A DNA stretch of 25,194 nt from JAGMDK01 sp023128695 (GCA_030628805.1 DAOVQG010000026.1:1-25194); one strand, 5' to 3'; positions 14,450 to 23,213 are shown, counted from the stretch's first letter. Numbers and translations: made by a program. Notes: generated from the sequence alone by a model not told the origin.

Positions 14450-15175
14450 ATGGCCAAGAAAAAAGTCAAACGAAGCACGAAACGAACCACAGCAACCAAG
14501 AAGCCGAAGGTAAAGCGTGGCGTAAAGAAGGTTGTAAAGAAAGCCACTGCCAGGAGGGCCGCGAAGAAGAAGGTCGTTAAGAAGCCGAAGGTGAAGCGCG
14601 GCGTAAAGAAGGTCGTCAAAAAAGCCGCGGCGCGGAAGAGTGCGAAAAAGAAGGTGGCTCGCCAGACGGTGAAGAAGGCCGCGAAGAAGAAGACCGCTCG
14701 CAAGACGGTAAAAAAGGTCGCGAAGAAAAAAGTCGCGCGCCAGACCGTGAAAAAAGCCGCAAAAAAGAAAGTGACGCGCAAAGCCGTGAAAAAAGTGACC
14801 AAGAAGAAGGCGGCTCGCAAAAAGGTCGCCAAGACGGTGAAGGTGAAGGCGCGCCCCGCGGCCAAGCGGGCCAAAGCGGCACCGAAGCCCAAACGTCCGC
14901 GACGCACGAAGCAGGCGGCCCCGCCTGAGATCCTCGTCGTTGCGCCGCCGGTCGTGGATGTTACGCCGGCCGCCCCACCCGCGCCGCCGGCACCCGCGCC
15001 GGAAGTGCTGGAACCTCTGGCTCCGCCGCCGGTCTCGGAGCCGCTGGAAGCCGAAGTGCCGCAGGTCCCGACGGAACCCGATCTGGAGGTGCTTGAGGGT
15101 GATGCGCCCCCGACGCCGTCGGAACCCGCCCCGGAAGTGCTCGAAACCGAGAAGCCCCCGGCCGATGAGACGTAG
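14450..15175 (+). CDS. Histone H1-like lysine-rich protein with acidic proline-rich tail
   Basis: 241 aa from ATG 14450 (MAKKKVKRST), with GAGG seven or eight bases upstream. Residues 1-150 are almost only K, A, R, V and T, in repeated units such as KPKVKRGVKKVVKK (two copies) and ARQTVKKAAKKK (two copies). This resembles the PAKKA-type C-terminal domain of eukaryotic H1 and bacterial AlgP or Hc1-like proteins, which bind DNA without sequence specificity. From about 155 to 241 the composition flips to proline, glutamate and alanine (PAPEVLEPLAPPPVSEPLEA), giving a strongly acidic, disordered tail. The tail could moderate DNA binding or bind partners. The coding repeats probably change length by slippage. 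Function in nucleoid compaction is inferred from composition. Confidence 0.87.
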   Translation: MAKKKVKRSTKRTTATKKPKVKRGVKKVVKKATARRAAKKKVVKKPKVKRGVKKVVKKAAARKSAKKKVARQTVKKAAKKKTARKTVKKVAKKKVARQTVKKAAKKKVTRKAVKKVTKKKAARKKVAKTVKVKARPAAKRAKAAPKPKRPRRTKQAAPPEILVVAPPVVDVTPAAPPAPPAPAPEVLEPLAPPPVSEPLEAEVPQVPTEPDLEVLEGDAPPTPSEPAPEVLETEKPPADET

Positions 15176-15252
15176 GCCGCCCCGACCACGGAACCACCGG
15201 CGACACCGGGCGTGGGTGAGTAAGTGATTCCGTGCAATCCGAGCCCCTGTAG

Positions 15253-15296
15253 GGGGCGACGGAACCTCCTGCCGTGAATTCGGCTTCCGTCGCCCC
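15253..15296. repeat. Short inverted repeat
   Basis: GGGGCGACGGAA (15253-15264) and TTCCGTCGCCCC (15285-15296) are perfect 12-bp arms around a 20-nt loop. It lies downstream of the H1-like gene and may act at the 3' end of its message. No U-tract follows. Confidence 0.6.
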
Positions 15297-15357
15297 TCCG
15301 AGGCTGGAAGAAGACCCGCCGGAAACGTCATGCACCCTTGACATGCTCTGTCGCGGC

Positions 15358-15386
15358 TTGACACGCGCAGAGAGGAAAGCTAGCTT
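15358..15386 (+). promoter_or_regulatory. Candidate promoter of the DUF151 gene
   Basis: Perfect -35 TTGACA (15358-15363), 17-bp spacer, and a weak -10 TAGCTT (15381-15386). A second TTGACA stands at 15338-15343. The start codon is 29 bp downstream of the -10. Confidence 0.4.
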
Positions 15387-15414
15387 CGCCCCCGGGAGCA
15401 ACGAAAGGCGACGC

Positions 15415-15813
15415 ATGGCAGTCCGCGTGGACTTGGCACAAATCCGGATTTCCGAGACTCACGATCAGCAGGTGATCGTCCTGCGGGAGCGAAACGGCAC
15501 ACGCATCCTGCAAATCGTCATCGGGTTGACCGAGGCCCTGGCGATCGACCGGCGGGTCAAGAACGTGCAACTGCCGCGCCCGATGACGCACGATCTGCTC
15601 GCGAACGTGATAGATTCACTCTCGGGAGAGCTGGAGAAGATCGTCGTCAATGACCTCCAGGAGCATACCTTCTACGCCAAGCTGGTGATCCGGCAGCAAG
15701 GGGAACTGGTTGAGGTGGACAGTCGGCCGTCGGACGCCATCGCGCTGGGGGTGGCCAACGACGTTCCGCTCTATGTTGAAGACCATGTGCTCAACGAAGC
15801 CGCGACGAGTTGA
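15415..15813 (+). CDS. Bifunctional nuclease family protein (DUF151)
   Basis: 132 aa. ATG 15415 is preceded by AAAGG with a 6-nt spacer; upstream codons in frame are not family-like. The DUF151 pattern is clear: VVLRE-like VIVLRERNGTRILQIVIGLTEALAI, RPMTHDLLANVIDSLSGELEKIVVNDL, TFYAKLVI, and the signature DSRPSDAIALGVANDVPLYV near the C-terminus. Plant and archaeal relatives have DNase and RNase activity, and a mycobacterial one helps with oxidative stress. Bacterial roles are poorly defined. The protein is shorter than many relatives because the C-terminal UVR-type extension is absent. It is transcribed toward the hybrid kinase gene, with a repeat element between the two stops. Confidence 0.93.
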   Translation: MAVRVDLAQIRISETHDQQVIVLRERNGTRILQIVIGLTEALAIDRRVKNVQLPRPMTHDLLANVIDSLSGELEKIVVNDLQEHTFYAKLVIRQQGELVEVDSRPSDAIALGVANDVPLYVEDHVLNEAATS

Positions 15814-15844
15814 GCACCACCACTGTCGGACGAGTATCCCGAAT

Positions 15845-16048
15845 AGAGAAACGCGAGAATTCCGAAGAGCCGCGGGGCTGAAGCCCGCGCGGTCGTTCGC
15901 GACCTATTGTGGTCCTCTCTGGCGGGGCACCGCGCGGGCGGGAGGGCGAGGCTCCTGCCGAGCCGTGCGTTCGATTTCCTGCGGGGGTACGGCTCGGCAG
16001 GAGCCTCGCCCTCCCAGGCCAATCCGCACGTTTGGCGTTGGCGGAGCA
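15845..16048. repeat. Composite repeat region between two convergent genes
   Basis: The left part (about 15845-15917) is copy 2 of the tract at 6731-6803. It is followed by a perfect 25-bp inverted pair (15940-15964 and 15991-16015) with the GGGAGGGCGAGGCTCCTGCC core. The right end, read on the minus strand, is AGTGCTCCGCCAACGCCAAA, nearly identical to the left end of the 6104-6381 element, and it flows into the stop codon of the histidine kinase gene. Confidence 0.75.
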
Positions 16049-18466
16049 CTAGTCCTTGGACCTGACCTCCGCTGTCAGGGCGGCGCCGATCTTCTCGACC
16101 AGCATCGAGGCGGTGTAGGGCTTGTTCACGAACCCGGCCAGGTCGGCGTCCGCGAAGTGCGAGGCGGCTTCCTGCTCGCTGTAGCCGGTCGAGAGGATCA
16201 CCCGCACGTCCGGCCTGATGACCCGGAGTTCGCGAAAGACCGCTTCGCCGCTCATCCCGGGCATGTTGATGTCCAGCAGCACCGCATCGACGCGCTCGGC
16301 ATTCTTTCTGAACGCCTCGATGCCGGCCCGACCGTCTTCGGCCGACAAAACCTTGATGCCGCGGCTTTCCAGCACGGCCTCGACGACCTCGCAGATGTCC
16401 TCCTCGTCGTCGATGACCAGGACGGTTGAACCGCGCGGCAAGGCCTTGCTCTTGCCCGCTGCCGCGACGGGCTTGCTCTTCGAGGTAATGGCCGGGAACA
16501 GCACCCGGAAGACCGTGCCGACACCCAACCGGCTCGAAAAAGAGATCGCCCCCCGATGAGCCTTCACGATGCCCAAAATCGCCGACAACCCCAGCCCGCG
16601 CCCGGCGAACTTGGTTGTGAAGAAGGGATCAAACACGCGGCCGAGGATGTCGGGTGACATCCCGCAACCCGTGTCGCGCACCTCCAGGCCGACGTACATC
16701 CCAGGCGACAATTTATGCTGGGGGAAGTGCTCTGCCAGAGCCGGCGCGTCCAACTCCTCGGCCCAGGTCGAGACCGTCACCTCGCCGCTGGCCTCGCCGA
16801 TCGCTTCGGCGGCATTGATCAACAGGTTCATGATGATCTGTTGTACCTGGCCGCTGTCGGCTTCGATCAAAGGCAGATTCCGAACAGTGTTGATCGTGAG
16901 CTTGACGCTCTTCGGGATCGCGGCGCTGGCGAAGTCCGTCAACTCCTCCACCAGCGCATTGAGGTCCATGATCCGCACGTCACAACTGGCCCGCCCGGCG
17001 TAGGCCAGCATGCGCTGGGTAAGCTCAGTCGAGCGCTGCCCGGCGTTGACCACCCGCTCCAGCAACGGCCGCACGGCGGAGCCGGCGGGCAGCTTCTCAA
17101 TCGCCAGGGAGGCATTGCCCATGATCCCGACCAGCAGGTTGTTGAAGTCGTGAGCAACGCCCCCCGCCAATACGCCGAGGCTTTCGAGCTTCTGCGACTG
17201 CCGCAGTTGGGTTTCCAGCCGCTCGCGTTCGGAGACGTCGCGGACCATCGTGGCCACGCCCTGGACGCCGCCCACCGAATCGGGCAGCGCCGTGTTGAAC
17301 CACTCGCAGCGGATTTTCTCCCCGTCCTGCCTTTGATTTACGAGCACGGTACAATGGCACGGTTCCCAATCCAGCAGGGCCTGGAACATCTTGGTAAAGG
17401 CCTTGTGCCCCTCCACCGGCACAATCAGCTCCGTGGCCCGCTGCCCGATGACGTCTTCGGCCGCGTAGCCGAAAATCGAACTCGCGGCCGGATTCCACTC
17501 CAGGATGCGGAAGTCTTTCGACCACACGATGTACCCGAGCGGCATGCCGGACACCAGCGACTCGAAGCGGGCGTTGGCCTGTCGCAGACGTTCCTCGCCC
17601 TTCTTCTGTTCGCTGATGTCGGTCGCCGTCCCGGTGTATCCGATCACCGTGCCGTTGTCGTCATGCACGGCACTAACCGCCACGTTAAGCTGCACGGGCA
17701 GGCCGTCCTTACGGCGATGCTCGGTCTCAAAGCGGAGGCGGGAGCGGCCCGTCCAAATGTCACGGAGAATGGCCCGGAACTGTCGGCGCTGGTGCGGCGC
17801 GACGAACTTGGTCACTCGTCGCCCCAGCATCTCCTCGGGCTCATAGCCGAAAATCGCCTGGGCGGCATTGTTGACAAAGGTCAAGCGGCCCGAGAGGTCC
17901 GTGGACCAGATCAGGTCGCGTGACATCTCGACGAGATTCCGATAGCGAACCTCGCTGGCGCGGAGCGCCTCTTCGGCCCGGTAGCGCTCCGTCACATCCC
18001 GCGTGAACCCGACCAGCAGCTTCCGCGCTGCCTCCCGCAGGACGACCACACAACTCTCGAGCCGAATGATGTGACCATCCTTGTGCCGATGGGCGGTGGC
18101 GAAATGGTGTAGGCCCGTCCGCCAGTACGACGAGTCGCCGCTTTCCTGGACCGGAGCACTGACCTCCAGATCGGTCATCCGCATCCGCGGGAGCTCTTCT
18201 TCGCTGTAGCCGGTCATCCGGCAAAACGCGGCGTTGACTTCCAGAAAGCGATAATCCTCCCCGAGCACGAAGAAGCCGTCCATCGCGTTTTGCAGAATCG
18301 CGGTGTTGCGGGCCGTTAAGCACTCCAGCTCGCTCAAACGTTCCGCCTGTTCCTCACGAACAGCGCGTTCCCGCACCAGACCGGCCCGCGCCGCACGGAG
18401 CAGCAGGGCCAGGGCCGCGAGGAACCCTAGTGCTATGATCCCGATCGGAATCAACACCGCAGACAT
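16049..18466 (-). CDS. Triple-PAS hybrid sensor histidine kinase with receiver domain
   Basis: 805 aa. Order: one N-terminal TM helix (about 5-25), a short coiled coil (30-55), three PAS domains (about 56-165, 172-290 and 298-415), HisKA with phospho-acceptor His439 (GGVAHDFNNLL), HATPase with N-box Asn547, DTGCGM (598-603) and FDPFFTTK plus GRGLGLS, then a receiver domain (about 680-800) with IDDEED, phospho-acceptor Asp732 (LDINMPGMSG) and the conserved Lys in NKPY. With no periplasmic loop, sensing is probably cytoplasmic through the PAS domains. No DNA-binding output is present, so a phosphotransfer partner must exist. It lies 51 bp downstream of a Ser/Thr kinase gene, likely one operon. 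GGAG precedes the ATG. The stop TAG is formed by a repeat end. Confidence 0.96.
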   Translation of the reverse strand: MSAVLIPIGIIALGFLAALALLLRAARAGLVRERAVREEQAERLSELECLTARNTAILQNAMDGFFVLGEDYRFLEVNAAFCRMTGYSEEELPRMRMTDLEVSAPVQESGDSSYWRTGLHHFATAHRHKDGHIIRLESCVVVLREAARKLLVGFTRDVTERYRAEEALRASEVRYRNLVEMSRDLIWSTDLSGRLTFVNNAAQAIFGYEPEEMLGRRVTKFVAPHQRRQFRAILRDIWTGRSRLRFETEHRRKDGLPVQLNVAVSAVHDDNGTVIGYTGTATDISEQKKGEERLRQANARFESLVSGMPLGYIVWSKDFRILEWNPAASSIFGYAAEDVIGQRATELIVPVEGHKAFTKMFQALLDWEPCHCTVLVNQRQDGEKIRCEWFNTALPDSVGGVQGVATMVRDVSERERLETQLRQSQKLESLGVLAGGVAHDFNNLLVGIMGNASLAIEKLPAGSAVRPLLERVVNAGQRSTELTQRMLAYAGRASCDVRIMDLNALVEELTDFASAAIPKSVKLTINTVRNLPLIEADSGQVQQIIMNLLINAAEAIGEASGEVTVSTWAEELDAPALAEHFPQHKLSPGMYVGLEVRDTGCGMSPDILGRVFDPFFTTKFAGRGLGLSAILGIVKAHRGAISFSSRLGVGTVFRVLFPAITSKSKPVAAAGKSKALPRGSTVLVIDDEEDICEVVEAVLESRGIKVLSAEDGRAGIEAFRKNAERVDAVLLDINMPGMSGEAVFRELRVIRPDVRVILSTGYSEQEAASHFADADLAGFVNKPYTASMLVEKIGAALTAEVRSKD

Positions 18467-18517
18467 CCAGGATCTCCGTTCCCCGAACGATCCGTGCCCA
18501 CCCTTTCGCGCGGAGGG

Positions 18518-20953
18518 TTACGAACCGGCGGACTCAGGCACCGCCATGTTCTTACCCAGCGCCAGGCAGGCCGCCGCTTCTTCCATACGCCCCGCCAACT
18601 CCAGCGATTCGGCCTTTTGGAGCCACGCCGCCGACTCCATGCGGACGTTGGAATGCTGCCGCGCCAACTCGATGCGTTTGTTGGCGCAGCGCACGGTCTC
18701 ATCATAGTTGCCGAGTCTCAAATTCATCTCGGCAATATACTCATATGCTCGAGCCAACCCATTCCAGAACCTCGTCTCCTCGAGCACACTCAATGCCATT
18801 GTAAACTCATGTTTCGCCTCCGCAAAGCGCTCTTCCAGCGCCGCGCAGTGTCCGAGGTGCATGTGTGTCGTGCCGACACTGGTCCGATCGCCGATCTCCA
18901 CGGCCAGGGCCAGCGCCCGCCGGTAGTACCAACGGGCTTCCTCGTAGCGTTTCTGCTCGACCAGGACGTTTCCCATGCCGTTATAGGGATTACCCAGCGC
19001 TGCCAGGCCGCCGTACGCCCGGTGGGTCTCGATGGCCCGGAGAAAGGCCTGCTCAGCCTCGGCCAGCCGGCCCCGACGGAAAAGGACAAAACCGAGGTTG
19101 TTGCGGATTTGAGCTTCTTCGACCGCCAGGCCCAGCTTTCCAGCCATAAGGGCGGCCTGTCCGTAATGTACCTCAGCTCCTTCATAGTCCCCCCGGAAAT
19201 AGTTCATCACACCCAGGTTGGCGAGCGCTTCAACCCGCAAACGCTTGTCACCCCAGCGCTGCGCTAGTGCTTCCTGCTTGTGATGTTGCGTCTCCGCCGC
19301 ATCGTATTCCCCCAGCCGGGCCAGACAAACGCCGATAAATCCGATCGCTTCGGCGAACTCCGGGTCGAGTTGCACGGCCTCTTCCGCCAAGGCGACGGCC
19401 TTTTCGTAGTTCCCCCGCAGAAACGCCTGGCGTCCCCAGGTCAGCTTCTCCTGCGCAGTCAAAAGCGGCGAACGGGTGGCAGTAAGGACATCGTTCCGCT
19501 CCGCCCCCCCGAGTCCGAGGGCCCGCACGAGTCGATTAAACAAAGCTTGCTGTAGCTCGCCGAGGTCGGCCAACTCTCCCTCGACACGCGCCACGGCTTG
19601 GGAGCCGACGTGTCCCACCCGATACGCCTCCGCGAGAACTCGGATCGTGCCACCTTCGCGACTGAAGCGACCGTTGATCACCGTGCCGGCCCCCGCCATC
19701 CGTCCCGCCGTCAGCAGCCGTTCTCGGTCTCGCGTCTCGTCGCCGGTCTCCAGGCGCTCCAGCAATTCGACCAGCCGGTCCTGGTCGGGCACGTAGACGC
19801 CCGGCAGTTCGGCCAGCGCCCGCGAGACATAATTTGCCAGGGCGTAGCCCAGCCAGTTATCGTCGGGAGTACCCCGTTCGTTATCAAACGGCAAGACCCC
19901 GATGCCGCGCGGTTCCAGGATCTCGGGTAGAGTTGGCCCGGGCGTGGGACGCGGCTGTTCGACCGTGGCTTTGAGATGCTCAATCAGGGTGCTTGCTGAA
20001 TCGAAGCGAACCTTCGGCTCAATTGCCAGCAAGCGGAGAATAGCCTCAATAAACCACTTCGGAACGTCATCTCCGACATCCGCCGGCCAGCGTACCGCGC
20101 GACACTGAAGGTCAATCAGCCGCTGAAACACTTGGGCACCATGATGCGGCAAGCTGCCGGTGACCAGGTGGTACAGCGTGGCGCCCAGAGAATACAGGTC
20201 CGCTTGATGACCGGCGGCCACGCCCGGTAAAAAAGTCTCCGGGGCAGTATATGCCAACGTCCCCACCGTTTCAGGCGTGCCTCCCTGCCCCAGCTCGCCG
20301 TGATCCTCGGCCAAGCCTGCTACTCCCAGGTCCGCGACGCGTACTCTCCCATCTGTTCCGAGGATCAGATTGCTGGGCTTTATGTCATGGTGCACCAACC
20401 CCAGGCGATGGATAGCGGCCAGACCGTTGGCCGCGTCAATCCCGATCTGCGCAGCCTGCTGCCATTTCAGTCGCAACTTGTGTTTAAGCACGATGGCCAG
20501 GTCAGCTCCCTGCACATATTCCATGACGAAAAACCAGGTTCCGCGGATGACGTCGCAGTCGAGCACCCGGACGACATGCGGGTCGTTGACACGAAATCCG
20601 GCCCGCGCCTCGCGTCGCAAGCGTCCCATGGCCGTATCCGAGGCCTCCCCCGCCCGATACGGGAGAATCTTCACCACGCACGAATGGTTCAGGTATTCAT
20701 GCTCGGCCAGATAGCTCACCCCATGCGCGCCTTCGCCCAGACGCTCGATCAGGCGGTACTTCCCCCGGATCACTCCGTCTGGCGCAATCACCGGTTGCCG
20801 GGCCACCCTTGATTCCGCAACACCAGCGATAACAAGGGGTTGCAGCGTCAGGAACCCGCAGTGTTCGCAGCGCAGGATACGCTCGGCCACGGACAGCAAG
20901 CGGCCGGATTCCGGACAATATACGCAAACCGTCTTGGCCTCGGCGTCATTCAT
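18518..20953 (-). CDS. Ser/Thr protein kinase with zinc ribbon, TolB-like domain and TPR repeats
   Basis: 811 aa from ATG 20953. An ATG at 21043 would add 30 residues; neither has a good ribosome binding site. An N-terminal zinc ribbon has CVYC (10-13) and CEHC (29-32). A Hanks-type kinase (about 65-330) follows: GEGAHG (73-78), Lys95, Glu115, catalytic loop HHDIKPSN (188-195), DLG (208-210) for DFG, and APE (237-239). The Arg of HRD is His here, so activation-loop control may differ. Next is a TolB/FlgO-like domain (about 349-490, IGVLPFDNERGTPDDNWLGY) and about seven TPR units (530-800). There is no TM helix, unlike PknB-type kinases, so it is cytoplasmic. The TPRs may recruit substrates, possibly including the histidine kinase encoded next. 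Confidence 0.95.
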   Translation of the reverse strand: MNDAEAKTVCVYCPESGRLLSVAERILRCEHCGFLTLQPLVIAGVAESRVARQPVIAPDGVIRGKYRLIERLGEGAHGVSYLAEHEYLNHSCVVKILPYRAGEASDTAMGRLRREARAGFRVNDPHVVRVLDCDVIRGTWFFVMEYVQGADLAIVLKHKLRLKWQQAAQIGIDAANGLAAIHRLGLVHHDIKPSNLILGTDGRVRVADLGVAGLAEDHGELGQGGTPETVGTLAYTAPETFLPGVAAGHQADLYSLGATLYHLVTGSLPHHGAQVFQRLIDLQCRAVRWPADVGDDVPKWFIEAILRLLAIEPKVRFDSASTLIEHLKATVEQPRPTPGPTLPEILEPRGIGVLPFDNERGTPDDNWLGYALANYVSRALAELPGVYVPDQDRLVELLERLETGDETRDRERLLTAGRMAGAGTVINGRFSREGGTIRVLAEAYRVGHVGSQAVARVEGELADLGELQQALFNRLVRALGLGGAERNDVLTATRSPLLTAQEKLTWGRQAFLRGNYEKAVALAEEAVQLDPEFAEAIGFIGVCLARLGEYDAAETQHHKQEALAQRWGDKRLRVEALANLGVMNYFRGDYEGAEVHYGQAALMAGKLGLAVEEAQIRNNLGFVLFRRGRLAEAEQAFLRAIETHRAYGGLAALGNPYNGMGNVLVEQKRYEEARWYYRRALALAVEIGDRTSVGTTHMHLGHCAALEERFAEAKHEFTMALSVLEETRFWNGLARAYEYIAEMNLRLGNYDETVRCANKRIELARQHSNVRMESAAWLQKAESLELAGRMEEAAACLALGKNMAVPESAGS

Positions 20954-21661
20954 CCTGGTGCGATCGCGTTTGTGCCTGCCTATCAGCGGCTGGGAATTTC
21001 CCCGTTTTTTGTAGAGAAAACCCAAGTCGCTCTTGACATACATATATTATCGGTTCATTTTATACATAGGAGCGAGTGGTACTGGCAAAGGCATATTATA
21101 GCCGAGCGGTAAACACGCCCACTAGGGGCGTGCGTGTATAACCGACGAGTACGAGCGCGTGATATGCGCCTCCTTGTCGTCTATGTGGCGCAGGGAAGAA
21201 TGTCGGTTGCGTAGTCCTCATCGAGGACTGGTACACCTCTTGTTCACAGTCACTTTTACTTCGGAGCAACGCTATGTTCTCGCTTGTAGACCTGGGAAGT
21301 GTGTCCAACACTGTTGTCACTTTCGTTAATTCCTTGATTAGTTTCTTCATCGACACTGTCAACTGCTAGCAAGGCCTGAGCCATGATCGAAGTGATCACC
21401 GATCTCGACGACATCGCCATCGACCAGCGCTAGGCTCAGCCCCGCGGCAGTCTGCGCGTCGCCGACCTTCACCATTGGTTCACGCGGTAGCTGCGAAGCG
21501 CGGCCTCCAGGTGTTTCGCTGCGCAATTAGGGTTGCGCCTGCGCCGCCATATGGCTTAACCGCAATCGTAGCGTGCGCCAACATGTATTCTGCGTGGCGA
21601 CTCTTCGACCACCTAACGTGTGGCACGGGCTTCCAGCCTGTGGGGCCAGGGTGAGCTCTGT
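20954..21661. other. Long AT-richer spacer upstream of the kinase gene
   Basis: About 700 bp between the kinase start and the GH20 gene stop. On the minus strand TATAAT at 21100-21095 could be a -10 box for the kinase operon, but no good -35 is found. On the plus strand TTGACA occurs at 21033-21038, also without a convincing -10. Small inverted repeats are CACGCCC-N5-GGGCGTG (21114-21132) and AGTCCTC-N3-GAGGACT (21213-21229). One candidate small gene is at 21274. From 21370 to 21661 I see only a 16-codon frame (21383-21433) and no supported gene. Confidence 0.5.
21274..21369 (+). CDS. Candidate small hydrophobic protein, 31 aa
   Basis: An ATG frame of 31 codons with GGAG at 21263-21266, seven bases upstream. 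The product runs MFSLVDLGSVSNTVVTF, then VNSLISFFIDTVNC: one hydrophobic or amphipathic helix of about 20 residues ending in a Cys. Codon choice favours TTC, GTC and ATC, as in the surrounding genes. A short hairpin lies 45 bp upstream. The antisense frame here starts with TTG and lacks a ribosome binding site, so I prefer this one. I recognise no family. It might be a small membrane protein, a toxin-like peptide or a chance frame. Confidence 0.35.
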   Translation: MFSLVDLGSVSNTVVTFVNSLISFFIDTVNC

Positions 21662-23191
21662 TCAGCGATCAGCGGTTGTACGCCAAGCCGCCTGGTCACA
21701 TACAATATGCGCGTCGTGAACCAGCGTGGCGAATGCCGGTCGGTGCGCGGACGCAGCCGGTAGCTGCCGAACTCGCATGACGGCCTGCTCGACTTTCTGC
21801 GTCAACCGCTGTAGGCGTTGCACGTCGGCCGCCGAACCGCCGGCCGCGGCGGCCCGTTCGAGCCCTGGTCGTAAGCGCTCGAGTAGGTTTGCACTCCGGT
21901 TGAGTTCCTGCGCGCAAACACTCAGTCGGCCGTTTGCGTAAGCCGCGGAGGCGCGCTCGACAACCCGCACCCACTCGACGGCCACACGATGCAACTCGAC
22001 GGCAAAGTGCAGCGGGTTGTCGGCGGGCAGCAGGTTCTCGGCCTGAGCGCATAAGCGCAAGATCTCGTCGCCGGCGGCTCCGCAGGCTTCCTCCCGCCAT
22101 TGGTTCCAGAGGCAGAAGGGATTTTGCCGCAGCACGAAGTATTCGCGCAGCTTACGCCAAGTGCCGGGCTGGAGGAACTTCGTCGCGGCCGGGATGCGAT
22201 TGCCCAGAATCTCGGCTGCCTGCGTATATTCGCCGCCCCCTTCTCCGAGGAGCGCGGCGGTCCAGTCCTCACCGTGGGCCAGTCGTCGCCCGGCCGCGTA
22301 AATGAGTGGCAACGTCGCCGCGTACTGCGTGAAGTGTCTGAATTCCCACGTCGTGACGAGGACGCCGAGCGCGCCCGCGGCGCGGGCCTCTTCGGCGTGT
22401 TCATCGATGTTACGCTGCGAGTGGGCCAGGAAGCACCAGCCGGCGTTGTATGTCTGCACGTTGGGGCAGCAGACGACGTCGAAGCCGCGCTCCCGGAACC
22501 TGCGCGTGCTCTGGCGCGGGCGGGAGAAGTACTGCCAGTCAAAAATCACCGTCTCGCGGGGGATGGCGTCCAGCGCGTCGGGATGCTGTAACAACATATC
22601 ACCCCACAGACACGGCCGGCGGCCACGTTCCAAAACGAAGCGGCACAACGAACCGAAGTGCTCGCCATAGAGCCCCCCCTTGCCAATCCGCGCGACCCGC
22701 TCGGCACACTGTGGGCACTGGCCGAGTTGCCGGGTTTCATCGCCGCCGAGGTGCACCCATTCGTCGTCAAACGCCGCGAGCGTATCGACGACGAGGTCGC
22801 GGACGAATCCGACGCACTCCGGCCTGGTCGCGCACATCTGCTCGCCGCCGAAACCCGCCTCGCCCTCGGCCAGCCACTGCCCTCCTTCCGAGCGGATGAA
22901 CCCCTCCATGTGGCCGAGCGTATTGAGGAATGGAATGATACGCAGGCCGGTTGTCCGAGTGCCATTAGCCGCCGAGCAACCAATGCTGCTCACAAGCCGC
23001 CGGACCGCCTCCGGCGTCAGGCAGCCCGGTCCCGCCGCCCACGGCGCCGACGCATAGGCGAAGCGGTGTTCCAGATAGAACCCGACTGCGTTGTAACCCG
23101 CGGCCGCCGAGCGGCGCAGCATCTCTTCCAGCAAGTCTTCCCGCGGCGACTGCTCCCGGGCGATATCGTACATCCAGCCGATGAAACGCAT
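21662..23191 (-). CDS. Glycoside hydrolase family 20-type protein (beta-hexosaminidase-like)
   Basis: 509 aa from ATG 23191, without a clear ribosome binding site. The first 330 residues form a TIM-barrel: MRFIGWMYDIAR at strand 1, LRIIPFLNTLGHMEGF (83-98) at strand 3, WVHLGGDET (145-153) with the Asp151-Glu152 pair of GH20 substrate-assisted catalysis, a CPQC (159-162) after it, and RRPCLWGDML (191-200). The last 170 residues are helical and poorly conserved. GH20 enzymes release N-acetylhexosamine residues. The usual N-terminal GH20b domain and any signal peptide are missing, so it is predicted cytoplasmic. The GT39-like and former GT2 genes lie upstream on the same strand, separated by a repeat element. 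The substrate is unproven. Confidence 0.85.
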   Translation of the reverse strand: MRFIGWMYDIAREQSPREDLLEEMLRRSAAAGYNAVGFYLEHRFAYASAPWAAGPGCLTPEAVRRLVSSIGCSAANGTRTTGLRIIPFLNTLGHMEGFIRSEGGQWLAEGEAGFGGEQMCATRPECVGFVRDLVVDTLAAFDDEWVHLGGDETRQLGQCPQCAERVARIGKGGLYGEHFGSLCRFVLERGRRPCLWGDMLLQHPDALDAIPRETVIFDWQYFSRPRQSTRRFRERGFDVVCCPNVQTYNAGWCFLAHSQRNIDEHAEEARAAGALGVLVTTWEFRHFTQYAATLPLIYAAGRRLAHGEDWTAALLGEGGGEYTQAAEILGNRIPAATKFLQPGTWRKLREYFVLRQNPFCLWNQWREEACGAAGDEILRLCAQAENLLPADNPLHFAVELHRVAVEWVRVVERASAAYANGRLSVCAQELNRSANLLERLRPGLERAAAAGGSAADVQRLQRLTQKVEQAVMRVRQLPAASAHRPAFATLVHDAHIVCDQAAWRTTADR

Positions 23192-23213
23192 GTTCGCATT
23201 GTACGCGGGACTA

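Noticed and set aside
14131..15237. Long minus-strand open frames opposite the H1-like gene.
   Set aside because: They are a by-product of the repetitive Lys/Ala codons on the plus strand, which has a proper start and ribosome binding site.
16715..17923. 402-codon plus-strand frame opposite the histidine kinase.
   Set aside because: It is a shadow of the GC-rich kinase gene with no ribosome binding site or recognisable domain.
21096..21362. 88-codon minus-strand frame upstream of the kinase.
   Set aside because: It needs a TTG start without ribosome binding site and shows no coherent protein features; the antisense 31-codon frame has better signals.
21383..21433. 16-codon frame after the small hydrophobic candidate.
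   Set aside because: It is too short and has no convincing ribosome binding site.
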